Source: Acinetobacter proteolyticus (lineage in GTDB: Bacteria; Pseudomonadota; Gammaproteobacteria; Pseudomonadales; Moraxellaceae). From it: 64,000 nucleotides of DNA. The translations under genes were made by a program, and so were the position numbers. The notes below the pieces were generated by a model. That model was given only the letters and a program-made list of their open reading frames with translations. It did not search any database and had not been told where the DNA came from. The DNA lies in contig NZ_KB849179.1 of NCBI RefSeq assembly GCF_000367945.1, positions 3,205,470-3,269,469 on the forward strand, given 5' to 3'. Positions 52,314 through 60,865 of this stretch are shown here, piece after piece (position 1 is the stretch's first letter; each line of letters opens with the position of its first letter).

Positions 52314-53378
52314 ATGGCTGAACTAAATTCTACTTTGCAAGTAGGTGATTTCACGATTAAAAACCGCTTGGTTTTAGCTCCTTTAACTAGAGCGCGTAGT
52401 GGTGCACAGCGTATTCCAAACGATTTGATGGTGGAATATTATCAACAACGTGCCAATGCTGGTCTTATTATTACCGAAGCAACGGTGATTAGCCCAAAAG
52501 CAGCGGGATATGCCAATACGCCAGGTTTGTGGTCACAAGAACAAGCGCAGGCATGGCATAAAATTGTTGAAGCCGTACACGCACAAGGTTCAAAAATTGT
52601 GGTTCAGCTGTGGCATGTTGGTCGTATTTCACATCCAGACTTATTGGATGGTGATACACCAGTGGCCCCAAGTGCGATTCAACCTGCAGGTGAAGTGAGT
52701 TTACTTCGTCCAAAGCGTCCTTTTGTGACACCGCGTGCTTTGTCGCATGAAGAAATTCAAGAAATCGTTGCGCAATATAGAAATGCCGCGGAACAGGCTA
52801 AAGCTGCTGGTTTTGATGGTGTGGAATTGCATGCGGCGAATGGCTATCTGATCGATCAATTCTTACAAAGTAGTACCAATCATCGTGATGATGAATACGG
52901 CGGTTCAATTGAAAATCGTGCGCGTTTATTACTCCAAGTCGTAGATACCTTTATCGAGGTATGGGGTGCTGGTCGAGTGGGTGTACATCTTGCACCACGC
53001 GGTGATTCGCACGATATGGGTGATGAAAATCCATTGGCAACTTTTGGCTATGTGGTTGAGCAACTAGATCAGCGTAATGTGGGCTTTATTTTCACGCGTG
53101 AGTATGAGGCTGCAGATAGTTTATTGCCACAACTCCGTCCTAAATTTAAAGGTGTGTGGATTGCCAATGAAGGTTTAACTGCGGATTCTGCGAAACGCAT
53201 TTTGGCGACAGGTCAAGCGGATGCCGTCTCATTTGGTAAACAATATATTGCCAATCCAGATTTATTTGAACGTTTACAACATGATTTACCTTTAAACCCA
53301 CTTCAGCCACAAACCTTATATGGTGAAGGGGCTGAGGGTTATACCGATTATCCTGCCTTTGAACAGTTAGAAGCTTAA
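52314..53378 (+). CDS. Alkene reductase, old yellow enzyme family (NemA/XenB-like)
   Basis: 354 residues, FMN-dependent reductase of activated alkenes and nitro compounds. VLAPLTRARSGAQRIPNDLM, QLWHVGRISHPDLL, catalytic His/Asn pair in GVELHAANGYLIDQFLQSSTNHRDDEYGGSIENRARL, and GIWIANEG-like FMN phosphate region (KGVWIANEGLT, ADAVSFGKQYIANPDL). It sits behind an ArsR-type regulator, a pairing also known for the OYE of Corynebacterium (CyeR). It probably detoxifies quinones and other electrophiles. Confidence 0.88.
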   Translation: MAELNSTLQVGDFTIKNRLVLAPLTRARSGAQRIPNDLMVEYYQQRANAGLIITEATVISPKAAGYANTPGLWSQEQAQAWHKIVEAVHAQGSKIVVQLWHVGRISHPDLLDGDTPVAPSAIQPAGEVSLLRPKRPFVTPRALSHEEIQEIVAQYRNAAEQAKAAGFDGVELHAANGYLIDQFLQSSTNHRDDEYGGSIENRARLLLQVVDTFIEVWGAGRVGVHLAPRGDSHDMGDENPLATFGYVVEQLDQRNVGFIFTREYEAADSLLPQLRPKFKGVWIANEGLTADSAKRILATGQADAVSFGKQYIANPDLFERLQHDLPLNPLQPQTLYGEGAEGYTDYPAFEQLEA

Positions 53379-53402
53379 TCTGTTTTAAAACTTTAAAAAA
53401 TG

Positions 53403-53437
53403 ACTCATGTGATTTACCAAAATTGCATGAGTTTTTG
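53403..53437 (+). terminator. Terminator after the OYE gene
   Basis: Arms actcatg / catgagt around a 16-base loop followed by ttttgtttt. Confidence 0.75.
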
Positions 53438-53488
53438 TTTTAATTTCCGCATAATGAGCAGCAATCACCTTGTAAATTATGGTCTCGG

Positions 53489-54811
53489 ATGGCGCAGAAT
53501 ACAGCAGCACAGCAAACACCGTTTTGGTATAACGTTCTATTGGCTTGTCTCAAGCCCTTATACCGCTGGAAAATCAAACAACGGGCAGAAAGTGACGTGC
53601 TGTTTCAACAGGAATGTATTGAGCGGTTTGGGCCGTTTCAGCCTCCTAAAAATTTAGCAACGATTTGGTTTCATGCGGTATCAGTCGGTGAAACCAACGC
53701 TGCACAGCCATTAATTGAACATTATTTAAAATTAGGTCATCCGGTTTTAGTGACCAATACCACCAAGACCGGTCAAGCACGGGCGAAATCCCTATTTTTA
53801 AAAGCCCCTTATCTCGATTTATTTCAGGCAGTCTATTTGCCTGTCGATCAAAAAGCATTATTAAAGCGATTTTTTAATCTGTATCAACCACGACTATTGG
53901 CATTGGTTGAAACAGAGATCTGGCCCAATTTAATTGCCGAAGCACAACAACAACAACAGATTCCCTGTATTTTATTGAACGCACGTCTTTCTGAAAAATC
54001 AGCCAAAGGTTATGGCAAGGTTCGTCGTTTAACGCAACCGATGCTACAACAACTCACTTGGCTACTGGCACAAGATGTCGCAACCCAACAGCGTTATGTC
54101 AATTTAGGTCTTGACCCTGCCAAAAGTCAGGTGGTTGGCAATATTAAATTTGATATTGCTGCACCAGAGCATTTTGTACTACAAGCACAGCAACTCAAAC
54201 AAGAGTGGCAATTGGCGAATCGTCAGATTATGACCTTAGCCAGTACCCATGCACCTGAAGAACAAAGTTTACTGAAACAATTACAGCCGCATTTAAATTC
54301 AAATCCGAATTTACTTTGTATCGTGGTACCTCGTCATCCGGAACGGTTTGATGAGGTGTACCAAGTCTGCCAAAGTTTAAATTTAAAAACCCAACGCCGG
54401 AGTCTGCAACAATCGATTCAAGCGGATACCCAAGTCTTCCTTGCCGATAGTATGGGTGAGATGTGGCTGTGGTATGTCTTGAGTCAAGCCTGTTTTGTCG
54501 GTGGTTCATTGAATGAGCCTGGCGGTGGACACAATATTCTGGAACCGATGGTCCTGAATGTGCCCACAGTGATTGGTCCGCGCTATTTCAATTTTCAAAC
54601 CATTGTGGATGAGTTTGTGGCACAACAAGGGATTTTAATTGGAGAAAATGCTGAGCAAGTCGGGCAACAGCTATTGGCTTGTCTTGCGGATACTGCACAT
54701 GCTCAGCAATTGGTTAGACAGGCTAAGCAGGTTTTACAGGCGAATAAAGGTTCATTACAACAGCATATTCAGTGCCTTGATCATTACTTACAACAAATAG
54801 CTGCATCATGA
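53489..54811 (+). CDS. waaA: 3-deoxy-D-manno-octulosonic acid (Kdo) transferase
   Basis: 440 residues, inner-membrane-associated GT30 enzyme that adds Kdo to lipid IVA. IWFHAVSVGETNAAQPLIEH near residue 60 (acceptor loop with catalytic Glu), TNTTKTGQ, ALVETEIWPNLI, and the donor site FVGGSLNEPGGGHNILEPM. Complete. Its last 4 bases (ATGA) overlap the start of rsmE, so the two genes form an operon. Confidence 0.94.
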   Translation: MAQNTAAQQTPFWYNVLLACLKPLYRWKIKQRAESDVLFQQECIERFGPFQPPKNLATIWFHAVSVGETNAAQPLIEHYLKLGHPVLVTNTTKTGQARAKSLFLKAPYLDLFQAVYLPVDQKALLKRFFNLYQPRLLALVETEIWPNLIAEAQQQQQIPCILLNARLSEKSAKGYGKVRRLTQPMLQQLTWLLAQDVATQQRYVNLGLDPAKSQVVGNIKFDIAAPEHFVLQAQQLKQEWQLANRQIMTLASTHAPEEQSLLKQLQPHLNSNPNLLCIVVPRHPERFDEVYQVCQSLNLKTQRRSLQQSIQADTQVFLADSMGEMWLWYVLSQACFVGGSLNEPGGGHNILEPMVLNVPTVIGPRYFNFQTIVDEFVAQQGILIGENAEQVGQQLLACLADTAHAQQLVRQAKQVLQANKGSLQQHIQCLDHYLQQIAAS

Positions 54812-55518
54812 ATATCGTTTTACTTGAAACTGAACAATGTCACTCAGTGGATGTGTGGCAGATTAACCAACCTAGGCAATTACAGCATTTACGCCAACAC
54901 TTACAGCTCAATGTTGGTGATACCTTGAAAGTGGGCATTCGAGCCGGCCAGCGCTACTTAACTGAAGTGGTCAGTATCAGCGAACAAGGTATTACCGTTC
55001 GCCCAATTCAAACAGAAGTTGTTCCTGCAAAGCTTCCCGTGCATCTAATTCTGGCCTTGCCACGTCCTAAAGTATTACGTCGTATCATTATGGATGCGGT
55101 GACTTTGGGCGTGGAACGGATTAGCCTGATTCATAGTTATCGCGTGGATAAGAGCTATTGGCAAACACCGTTTTTACAGCAACTGAATGATTATGTGACT
55201 TTGGGCTTGGAGCAGGCGGGCGATACCCTAGCACCCGAAATCCAGCTGTATAAACGCTTTAAACCTTTTGTTGAAGATGTTTTACCGACATTGATTGTTG
55301 CGGAACAGCCTGCTTATGTGGCGCATCCCTATGCTGAGCAGCCAATGCCGTATGCGATTCGACATCGCTGTAGTGTGGTGATTGGTCCAGAAGGGGGATT
55401 TATTCCTTATGAGATCGATCTGCTTATCAAAAACGGCTGCCAAGCGATGAGCTTAGGCAACCGAATTTTAAGAACCGAAACAGCGGTGTCGAATATTTTA
55501 GGGCGCTTATTTGTCTGA
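54808..55518 (+). CDS. rsmE: 16S rRNA (uracil1498-N3)-methyltransferase
   Basis: 236 residues. A PUA-like N-terminal domain (HLRQHLQLNVGDTLKVGIRAGQR) is followed by a SPOUT/trefoil-knot methyltransferase domain with LALPRPKVLRRIIMDAVTLGVERI, VVIGPEGGFIPYEIDLL and MSLGNRILRTETAVSNIL (knot motifs). It methylates U1498 of 16S rRNA. It overlaps waaA by 4 bases, and its 3' end overlaps the convergent mechanosensitive channel gene by 12 bases. Confidence 0.94.
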   Translation: MNIVLLETEQCHSVDVWQINQPRQLQHLRQHLQLNVGDTLKVGIRAGQRYLTEVVSISEQGITVRPIQTEVVPAKLPVHLILALPRPKVLRRIIMDAVTLGVERISLIHSYRVDKSYWQTPFLQQLNDYVTLGLEQAGDTLAPEIQLYKRFKPFVEDVLPTLIVAEQPAYVAHPYAEQPMPYAIRHRCSVVIGPEGGFIPYEIDLLIKNGCQAMSLGNRILRTETAVSNILGRLFV

Positions 55519-56478
55519 ATTATCCGCCTGCTCAGATTGATCACCCCGATAAACTTTGACTTCTTGTACTGGGTAAGGAATTGAGATGCCTTTCTCATCA
55601 AAAGCAGTCACCACCAATTCTTGGATTTCACTGATAGAGGCTGAGGTACTGGTTTCTGTGGTATTGACCCACCAGCGTACCGTTAAATTAATTGAGAAAT
55701 CTGCCAGCGCAGTGACATTGACCGAGAAGCCTGGTTGACTCAGCACATTCAGATTACGATCCAGGATATCTAGAATAATCTTCTTGGCTTTTTGCATGTC
55801 ATCTTCATAGCCAATACCGACTACAAATTCACAGCGACGACGTTGATAGGCATTATTGACGGTGACGGCACTGGTGTACACCGTGGCATTGGGAATTACG
55901 ATACGACGGCCATCAGGCGAACGTAGGAAAGTCGCACGGATTTGAATATCCTCCACATTGCCTTCTAAACCATTTACCACAATATCATCGCCGATGCGGA
56001 ACGGTTCGCTGATCAGAATCAAAATCCCTGACAATAAGTTCTGGAAGATATCTTTGAAGGCAAAACCAATTGCAACCGAACCAATTCCCAAAGCACCAAT
56101 CAATTGACTTGGGGTAAAACCCGGAATGGCAATCACCAACGCAATCAAGAAGCCAAAGAAGATAATAAAAGTACTACCGACACGATTGAGTACTAGGACT
56201 AAATTTTGGCGGGTATAGCTGCGATTTTCTAACGTCTTACGAATAAAGAGTTTAAACAACTTGGTGAGCAGCCAAAAGATAATGAAAACAGTAATCGCAA
56301 TCCCGATATAGGGAATGCGCTCCCAAAAGCTGTCCATGATTTTATCAATGGTGGTATAGGCATCATGATATTTTTCGGTATGCGCCAATACTGTTTCAGT
56401 GGTCTTGGCGCTTGCTTGATGAATCAGCGCACCCGTATCTTTCGCCACTTCAGTCAATGTTGTTTGTTCGTTTGCCAC
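55507..56478 (-). CDS. MscS-family mechanosensitive ion channel
   Basis: 323 residues. A hydrophobic helix near residues 65-85 (YIGIAITVFIIFWLLTKL) and a second pair near 105-150 are followed by the pore-lining TM3 with GALGIGSVAIGFAFKDIFQNLLSGILIL, then the MscS beta domain (IGDDIVVNGLEGNVEDIQIRATFLRSPDGRRIVIPNATVY). The N-terminal ~50 residues (KDTGALIHQASAKTTET) are a soluble helix. The frame has a TTG at 56523 and a GTG at 56478; the latter is taken, but the start is uncertain. It guards against hypo-osmotic shock. It converges on rsmE. Confidence 0.9.
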   Translation of the reverse strand: MANEQTTLTEVAKDTGALIHQASAKTTETVLAHTEKYHDAYTTIDKIMDSFWERIPYIGIAITVFIIFWLLTKLFKLFIRKTLENRSYTRQNLVLVLNRVGSTFIIFFGFLIALVIAIPGFTPSQLIGALGIGSVAIGFAFKDIFQNLLSGILILISEPFRIGDDIVVNGLEGNVEDIQIRATFLRSPDGRRIVIPNATVYTSAVTVNNAYQRRRCEFVVGIGYEDDMQKAKKIILDILDRNLNVLSQPGFSVNVTALADFSINLTVRWWVNTTETSTSASISEIQELVVTAFDEKGISIPYPVQEVKVYRGDQSEQADNSDK

Positions 56479-56608
56479 AGCAAGATCTCTATTTCGCAAA
56501 GGAGGAGTAAATGAGGGGAGCAATCATAATGAATTTATGCCTAATACGCATGTGAAATTCAATATTTGCTTCCGCTCATGATCAAATCATTCGACAGAGG
56601 CGATTGGA

Positions 56609-57172
56609 TTAGAAATAACCGGTGGTATTTTCAATCAGTTGTGTTGGGGCTTCCCAAAGGTCTGGGCTCGCAAAATAATAAGCAAAAATGAAGATCCCTG
56701 ACATCATCAGTAAGGTGATCAAAATCATCAGCCACGCCAGTAATTTTTCCCATGCCCGTGAAGGGCGAAGATCGCCATAATCATTGCGATGAGGGGTACC
56801 TGGTGCCAATAAAACATATAGTGTAAATAGCAACTGAATCACAGGTACCAATAACAGCAAACAGAGCCAGCCGGTTTTATTTAAGTCATGTAGACGACGA
56901 ATCAAAAACACGATTTGTAAATAAAAGGCACCCAACCATACTGCAATCATGGCAAAGACTGACATGCCTGAAAAGGCGCTGAATATGGCATCATCAATAT
57001 TGCTGCTTGCAAAAATACCCGCGAAGGCAAAGATCAAGATAAATGCAGCCAGACAGGCCAAGCTGAGTAAACCATACCAACCTAAATAACTGAGGCGATT
57101 GAAACGACCGCTTGGAGAGAGCGGATGGTCACTACGGGGCTGTACTTGCACAGTTGTTGCAGGATCAAACAT
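56609..57172 (-). CDS. DUF805-family membrane protein
   Basis: 187 residues. GRFNRLSYLGWYGLL at the start, four membrane segments, and LIRRLHDLNKTGWLCLLLLVPVIQLLFTLYVLLAPGTPHRNDYG, the diagnostic DUF805 stretch. The family is common and uncharacterised. It lies 131 bases before the MscS gene on the same strand, with no clear terminator between, so co-transcription is possible. Confidence 0.87.
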   Translation of the reverse strand: MFDPATTVQVQPRSDHPLSPSGRFNRLSYLGWYGLLSLACLAAFILIFAFAGIFASSNIDDAIFSAFSGMSVFAMIAVWLGAFYLQIVFLIRRLHDLNKTGWLCLLLLVPVIQLLFTLYVLLAPGTPHRNDYGDLRPSRAWEKLLAWLMILITLLMMSGIFIFAYYFASPDLWEAPTQLIENTTGYF

Positions 57173-57511
57173 AGAGCATTCCTATTTTTTTGATTATTAA
57201 ATCTTTTAAGCTTTTAGCAATGATCAAAATAATCACTTATTTTAAGAACAAAAAGCATAGACAAGCAGTTCAAATTTAAATTATTTTGAGTAAATTTTTG
57301 AAAGTAAGTGCGTGGTAAAACAACAGGCTTTGTTATTTTAGTTGAGCATGTCAGCTAAAAAGTTGCAATAGCATCGTCCTGACATTTCTACGACCAAAGC
57401 CGCATTGTTTGCGCTTGTAAATGGTGCCCATACTGCGAGAGAGAACAAAACATACCCGAGCAATAGATGAGAACATCTAAGGTATGAGATAAAAAACCAA
57501 GGAAGTGAGCT
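57173..57511. other. Divergent promoter region between DUF805 gene and acs (339 bp)
   Basis: AT-rich on the left, no gene or clear hairpin. It should hold the acs promoter and its catabolite control. No CRP-type palindrome was convincing by eye. Confidence 0.5.
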
Positions 57512-59455
57512 ATGAAAGAAATCTACCCAGTGCCTGATAAATTCAAAGAAACGGCCAGAATCTCTGAAGCAGACTATTTCAAACGTTACCAGCATTCGAT
57601 TGAGCAACCTGAAGCATTTTGGGCAGAGGAAGCCGGCAAGATTGAATGGATCAAACCATTCACACAGGTCAAGAATACCAGTTTCCAGCAAGATAATTTC
57701 AAAATTGAATGGTTTGCAGATGGTGAGCTGAATGTTTCTGCCAACTGCTTAGATCGTCATCTTAAAGATAATCCTTTAAAGCCTGCGATTATCTGGGAAG
57801 GTGATCATCCATCACGACATAAGATCATTTCTTTTGTCGAACTGCATGATGAAGTATGCCGCTTTGCCAACGTACTTAAAAAACAGGGTATTCGCAAAGG
57901 GGATCGAGTGGTGCTGTATATGCCAATGGTGCCTGAAGCCGCAATAGCGATGCTGGCCTGCGCACGCATCGGTGCAGTGCATTGTGTGGTGTTTGGTGGC
58001 TTCTCGCCAGACTCATTGGCCAGTCGTATTGAAGACAGTCAAGCAAAATTGGTCATTACCGCGGATGCGGGCATGCGTGGCGGCAAGCTGCTTCCATTAA
58101 AAGAAAATGTAGATGCTGCTTTAGCAATTAATGGGACGGATAGTGTCCAAAATGTCATTGTGGTACATCGTACTGGCAATCCGATTCAGTTCAATGCTGA
58201 CCGTGATATTTGGTATCACCTTGCCATCATGGAAGTGGATGAGCATTGCCCACCAGAACCGATGAAAGCAGAAGATCCACTCTTCATTCTGTACACCTCG
58301 GGTTCAACAGGGAAACCGAAAGGTGTGTTACATACCACCGGTGGTTATCTGGTCTATGTGAATACCACCTTTAGAGAAGTCTTTGATCTAAAAGAAGATG
58401 ATGTGTATTGGTGTACCGCCGATGTAGGTTGGATTACAGGACATAGTTATTTGCTTTACGGTCCATTGAGTAATGCCACCACCACGGTGATGTTTGAAGG
58501 GATTCCACAATACCCAACTTGGGCACGTATCGGGCATGTGATTGATAAGCATAACGTCACCATTCTGTATACAGCCCCGACTGCGATTCGTGCCATGATG
58601 CGTGAAGGCGATGCCTATGTGCGTGAAAGTGATCGGAGTAGTTTACGTTTGCTTGGTTCGGTCGGTGAGCCAATCAATCCAGAAGCATGGAACTGGTATC
58701 ATGAAGTGGTGGGTGAAGGCCGTTGTCCAATTGTCGATACATGGTGGCAAACTGAGACTGGCGGCATTTTAATTTCACCTTTGCCGGGTGCAACGGCCTT
58801 AAAACCTGGTTCAGCAACACGTCCATTCTTTGGGGTACAACCCGCCTTGGTTGATGCTGATGGCAATGAACTGGAAGGCGCAACTGAAGGCAATCTGGTA
58901 ATCAAAGATTCATGGCCGGGTCAAATGCGAACCATTTGGGGCGATCCAGAGCGTTTTATTGAAGCCTATTTCTCGACCTTTAAAGGCTGTTATTTCACTG
59001 GTGATGGTGCACGCCGAGATGCAGATGGCTATTACTGGATTACTGGACGTGTCGATGATGTACTCAACGTCTCAGGGCATCGCCTAGGTACAGCCGAGAT
59101 TGAAAGTGCTTTGGTGGCACATGAGGCCGTGGCTGAGGCTGCTGTGGTGGGTATGCCGCATGAGATTAAGGGTCAGGGCATTTGTACGTTTGTCACCTTA
59201 CAAGCCGATGTAGCTGAGTCTGAGGAGCTACGGAAGGAGTTGGTGAATTGGGTGCGTAAAGTGCTTGGGCCTGTGGCAACCCCAGATGCCCTGCATTGGG
59301 CGCCTGCCTTACCTAAAACCCGTTCCGGTAAAATCATGCGCCGTATCCTGAGAAAGATCGCGGCAAATGAATTGGATAGCTTAGGCGATACCTCAACACT
59401 GGCTGAACCGGCTGTGGTTGATCATTTGATTGCGACAGTTTATCCAAACCGATAA
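57512..59455 (+). CDS. acs: Acetyl-CoA synthetase (AMP-forming)
   Basis: 647 residues. It activates acetate to acetyl-CoA via acetyl-AMP. CoA-binding and adenylate motifs: FILYTSGSTGKPKGVLHTTGGY, PTAIRAMMREGD, VDTWWQTETGGILISPLP, YFTGDGARRDADGYYWITGRVDDVLNVSGHRLGTAEIE, and the C-terminal regulatory Lys in TRSGKIMRRILRKIA. Full length. GGAAGTGAGCT precedes the ATG. Monocistronic. Confidence 0.97.
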   Translation: MKEIYPVPDKFKETARISEADYFKRYQHSIEQPEAFWAEEAGKIEWIKPFTQVKNTSFQQDNFKIEWFADGELNVSANCLDRHLKDNPLKPAIIWEGDHPSRHKIISFVELHDEVCRFANVLKKQGIRKGDRVVLYMPMVPEAAIAMLACARIGAVHCVVFGGFSPDSLASRIEDSQAKLVITADAGMRGGKLLPLKENVDAALAINGTDSVQNVIVVHRTGNPIQFNADRDIWYHLAIMEVDEHCPPEPMKAEDPLFILYTSGSTGKPKGVLHTTGGYLVYVNTTFREVFDLKEDDVYWCTADVGWITGHSYLLYGPLSNATTTVMFEGIPQYPTWARIGHVIDKHNVTILYTAPTAIRAMMREGDAYVRESDRSSLRLLGSVGEPINPEAWNWYHEVVGEGRCPIVDTWWQTETGGILISPLPGATALKPGSATRPFFGVQPALVDADGNELEGATEGNLVIKDSWPGQMRTIWGDPERFIEAYFSTFKGCYFTGDGARRDADGYYWITGRVDDVLNVSGHRLGTAEIESALVAHEAVAEAAVVGMPHEIKGQGICTFVTLQADVAESEELRKELVNWVRKVLGPVATPDALHWAPALPKTRSGKIMRRILRKIAANELDSLGDTSTLAEPAVVDHLIATVYPNR

Positions 59456-59471
59456 ACCTGATTCAAATGTG

Positions 59472-59503
59472 AAAAGAGCGTTCGATGGAGCGCTCTTTTT
59501 TTA
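59472..59503 (+). terminator. Terminator of acs
   Basis: Arms aaaagagcg / cgctctttt with a 10-base loop and T-run. Confidence 0.88.
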
Positions 59504-59556
59504 TCTGCATTAGATTTCTTGCATAAGTCATTTTTTAAGCTGTGTTGAATTGGCAA

Positions 59557-59671
59557 TGAAAGTTCCCTCTCCTTTTTAAAGGAGAGGGCTAGGGAGAGGA
59601 TTTATATGAAGAATTCCTCTCATTCTTTTGCGGACTCACAGCCCTCATCTCAAAGGGAGAAGGGACTTTCA
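59557..59671. repeat. Palindromic repeat, second copy of the 28.7 kb family
   Basis: 115 bp with imperfect terminal inverted repeats tgaaagttccctctcc (59557-59572) and gggagaagggactttca (59655-59671). The left part carries a perfect 11-bp hairpin, ccctctccttt / aaaggagaggg (59565-59575 / 59578-59588), followed by ctagggagaggattt. This left part aligns with the right half of the element at the end of murC (cctccctttgaaaagggaggtggggagggattt). No ORF inside. It looks like a small extragenic repeat of MITE/REP kind. Confidence 0.7.
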
Positions 59672-59728
59672 ATACTAATTATTTACCAATGATTGATCCT
59701 TTTTCGGCTTTTGAAAGAGCTCTATTAT

Positions 59729-60271
59729 TTAATGGTGCGCTAAAAAATCTGCTGTGTTCTGTACGGTGGCAAAGAAACCCAGTGCCGCTAAAAAAGCATC
59801 TTGTACATCTGCGGCTTTGACGATCTTACCTGCATATTCGAGATCACGAGTTGCCGTAGCGTCTGCAATCACAATCGGCTGATAGCCGAGTTCTTTGGCT
59901 GCACGTGTCCCTGAATCAATACAGACATGGGTCATCATTCCTGTGATCACTAACTGTTCAACTTGATGCTGTTCAAGGATGGCTTGAAGATTGGTTTCTA
60001 GAAAGCTGTTCGGGAAATGCTTTTCGATAATCAGTGATGTTTCTGTGACTTTCAGTTGTGGATGTAATTCAACACCGATGGTATTTTCCTGAAAGAAACT
60101 GGCTGAAGCTGGATTAATATGTTGGATATAAATAATCGGTAAATTGTTTTGGATAAAATGATCTTCTAATTGGTTGGTTTTCGCCAGAGCGAGGTCTGGA
60201 TTGACCAATTCCATTTTGCCATTTTTAAAATAATCATTTTGCACATCAATAATCAGTAGGGCCTGTTTCAT
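59729..60271 (-). CDS. Isochorismatase-family cysteine hydrolase
   Basis: 180 residues. Catalytic triad pattern: Asp in LLIIDVQNDYF, Lys in IIEKHFPNSFLETN, Cys in GMMTHVCIDSGTRAAKELGY. These enzymes hydrolyse amides (nicotinamidase-like) or isochorismate-type ethers; the exact substrate is not evident. The ATG at 60271 is at the family N-terminus, although the frame runs to 60313. It is divergent from the AsnC-type regulator, which may control it. Confidence 0.88.
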   Translation of the reverse strand: MKQALLIIDVQNDYFKNGKMELVNPDLALAKTNQLEDHFIQNNLPIIYIQHINPASASFFQENTIGVELHPQLKVTETSLIIEKHFPNSFLETNLQAILEQHQVEQLVITGMMTHVCIDSGTRAAKELGYQPIVIADATATRDLEYAGKIVKAADVQDAFLAALGFFATVQNTADFLAHH

Positions 60272-60375
60272 GGTTTTTACTTCCAGTGTTAAGTTAAAAC
60301 AAGAGTAGGGCAAGCGTGAAAAATCGGCTATATTCAGGTGAAAGCATTGTTGCTGGTTTTCTTTCGTAATGAAAA

Positions 60376-60789
60376 ATGAATATTGAACTTGATCCCATCG
60401 ACTTAAAAATTATTGAACTGCTGAAACAGGATTCACGTCTAAGCCATAAAGAAATTGGACAGCGCGTACATCGTACCGGACAAGCTGTGGGGGCTCGTAT
60501 TGTCCAGTTGATGGATGCGGGTATTATCAAAAATTACACCATCGCGATAAAGTATGAACATAAACAATTCATTCAACTGTTTATGAATGATCAGCAAGCG
60601 TTTATTGAAGTTGAGCACTTGGTCAAACAATATGAGCAAGTGGATGAATGTTTTAAAATTCTTGGCAACGCCTGCTATATGATCGTTAGCCACTTTAATC
60701 CGCCACAATTAAATGAATTTATTGAACAGCTGTCACAGTGGTGCCGTTATTCGGTTGAAACCGTAATGCGAGAAATTGAGACCAGTTAA
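60376..60789 (+). CDS. Lrp/AsnC-family transcriptional regulator
   Basis: 137 residues. N-terminal winged helix (LDPIDLKIIELLKQDSRLSHKEIGQRVHRTGQAVGARIVQLMDAGIIKNYTI), then an AsnC/RAM-type ligand-binding domain (QAFIEVEHLVKQYEQVDECFKILGNACYMIVSHF). Divergent from the isochorismatase-family gene across about 105 bases, the usual layout for local control. Effector unknown. Confidence 0.87.
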   Translation: MNIELDPIDLKIIELLKQDSRLSHKEIGQRVHRTGQAVGARIVQLMDAGIIKNYTIAIKYEHKQFIQLFMNDQQAFIEVEHLVKQYEQVDECFKILGNACYMIVSHFNPPQLNEFIEQLSQWCRYSVETVMREIETS

Positions 60790-60792
60790 AAT

Positions 60793-60820
60793 AAAAAAGC
60801 CCCAAGCCGAGTCTTGGGGA
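60793..60820 (-). terminator. Terminator of msuE-sfnG
   Basis: Stem ccccaag / cttgggg with a T-run on the minus strand (aaaaaag on plus), between convergent genes. Confidence 0.8.
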
Positions 60821-60865
60821 GTATTTGCCATTTCTTTTGTTTTTCTTCTTATTTAATGTTGAAAA

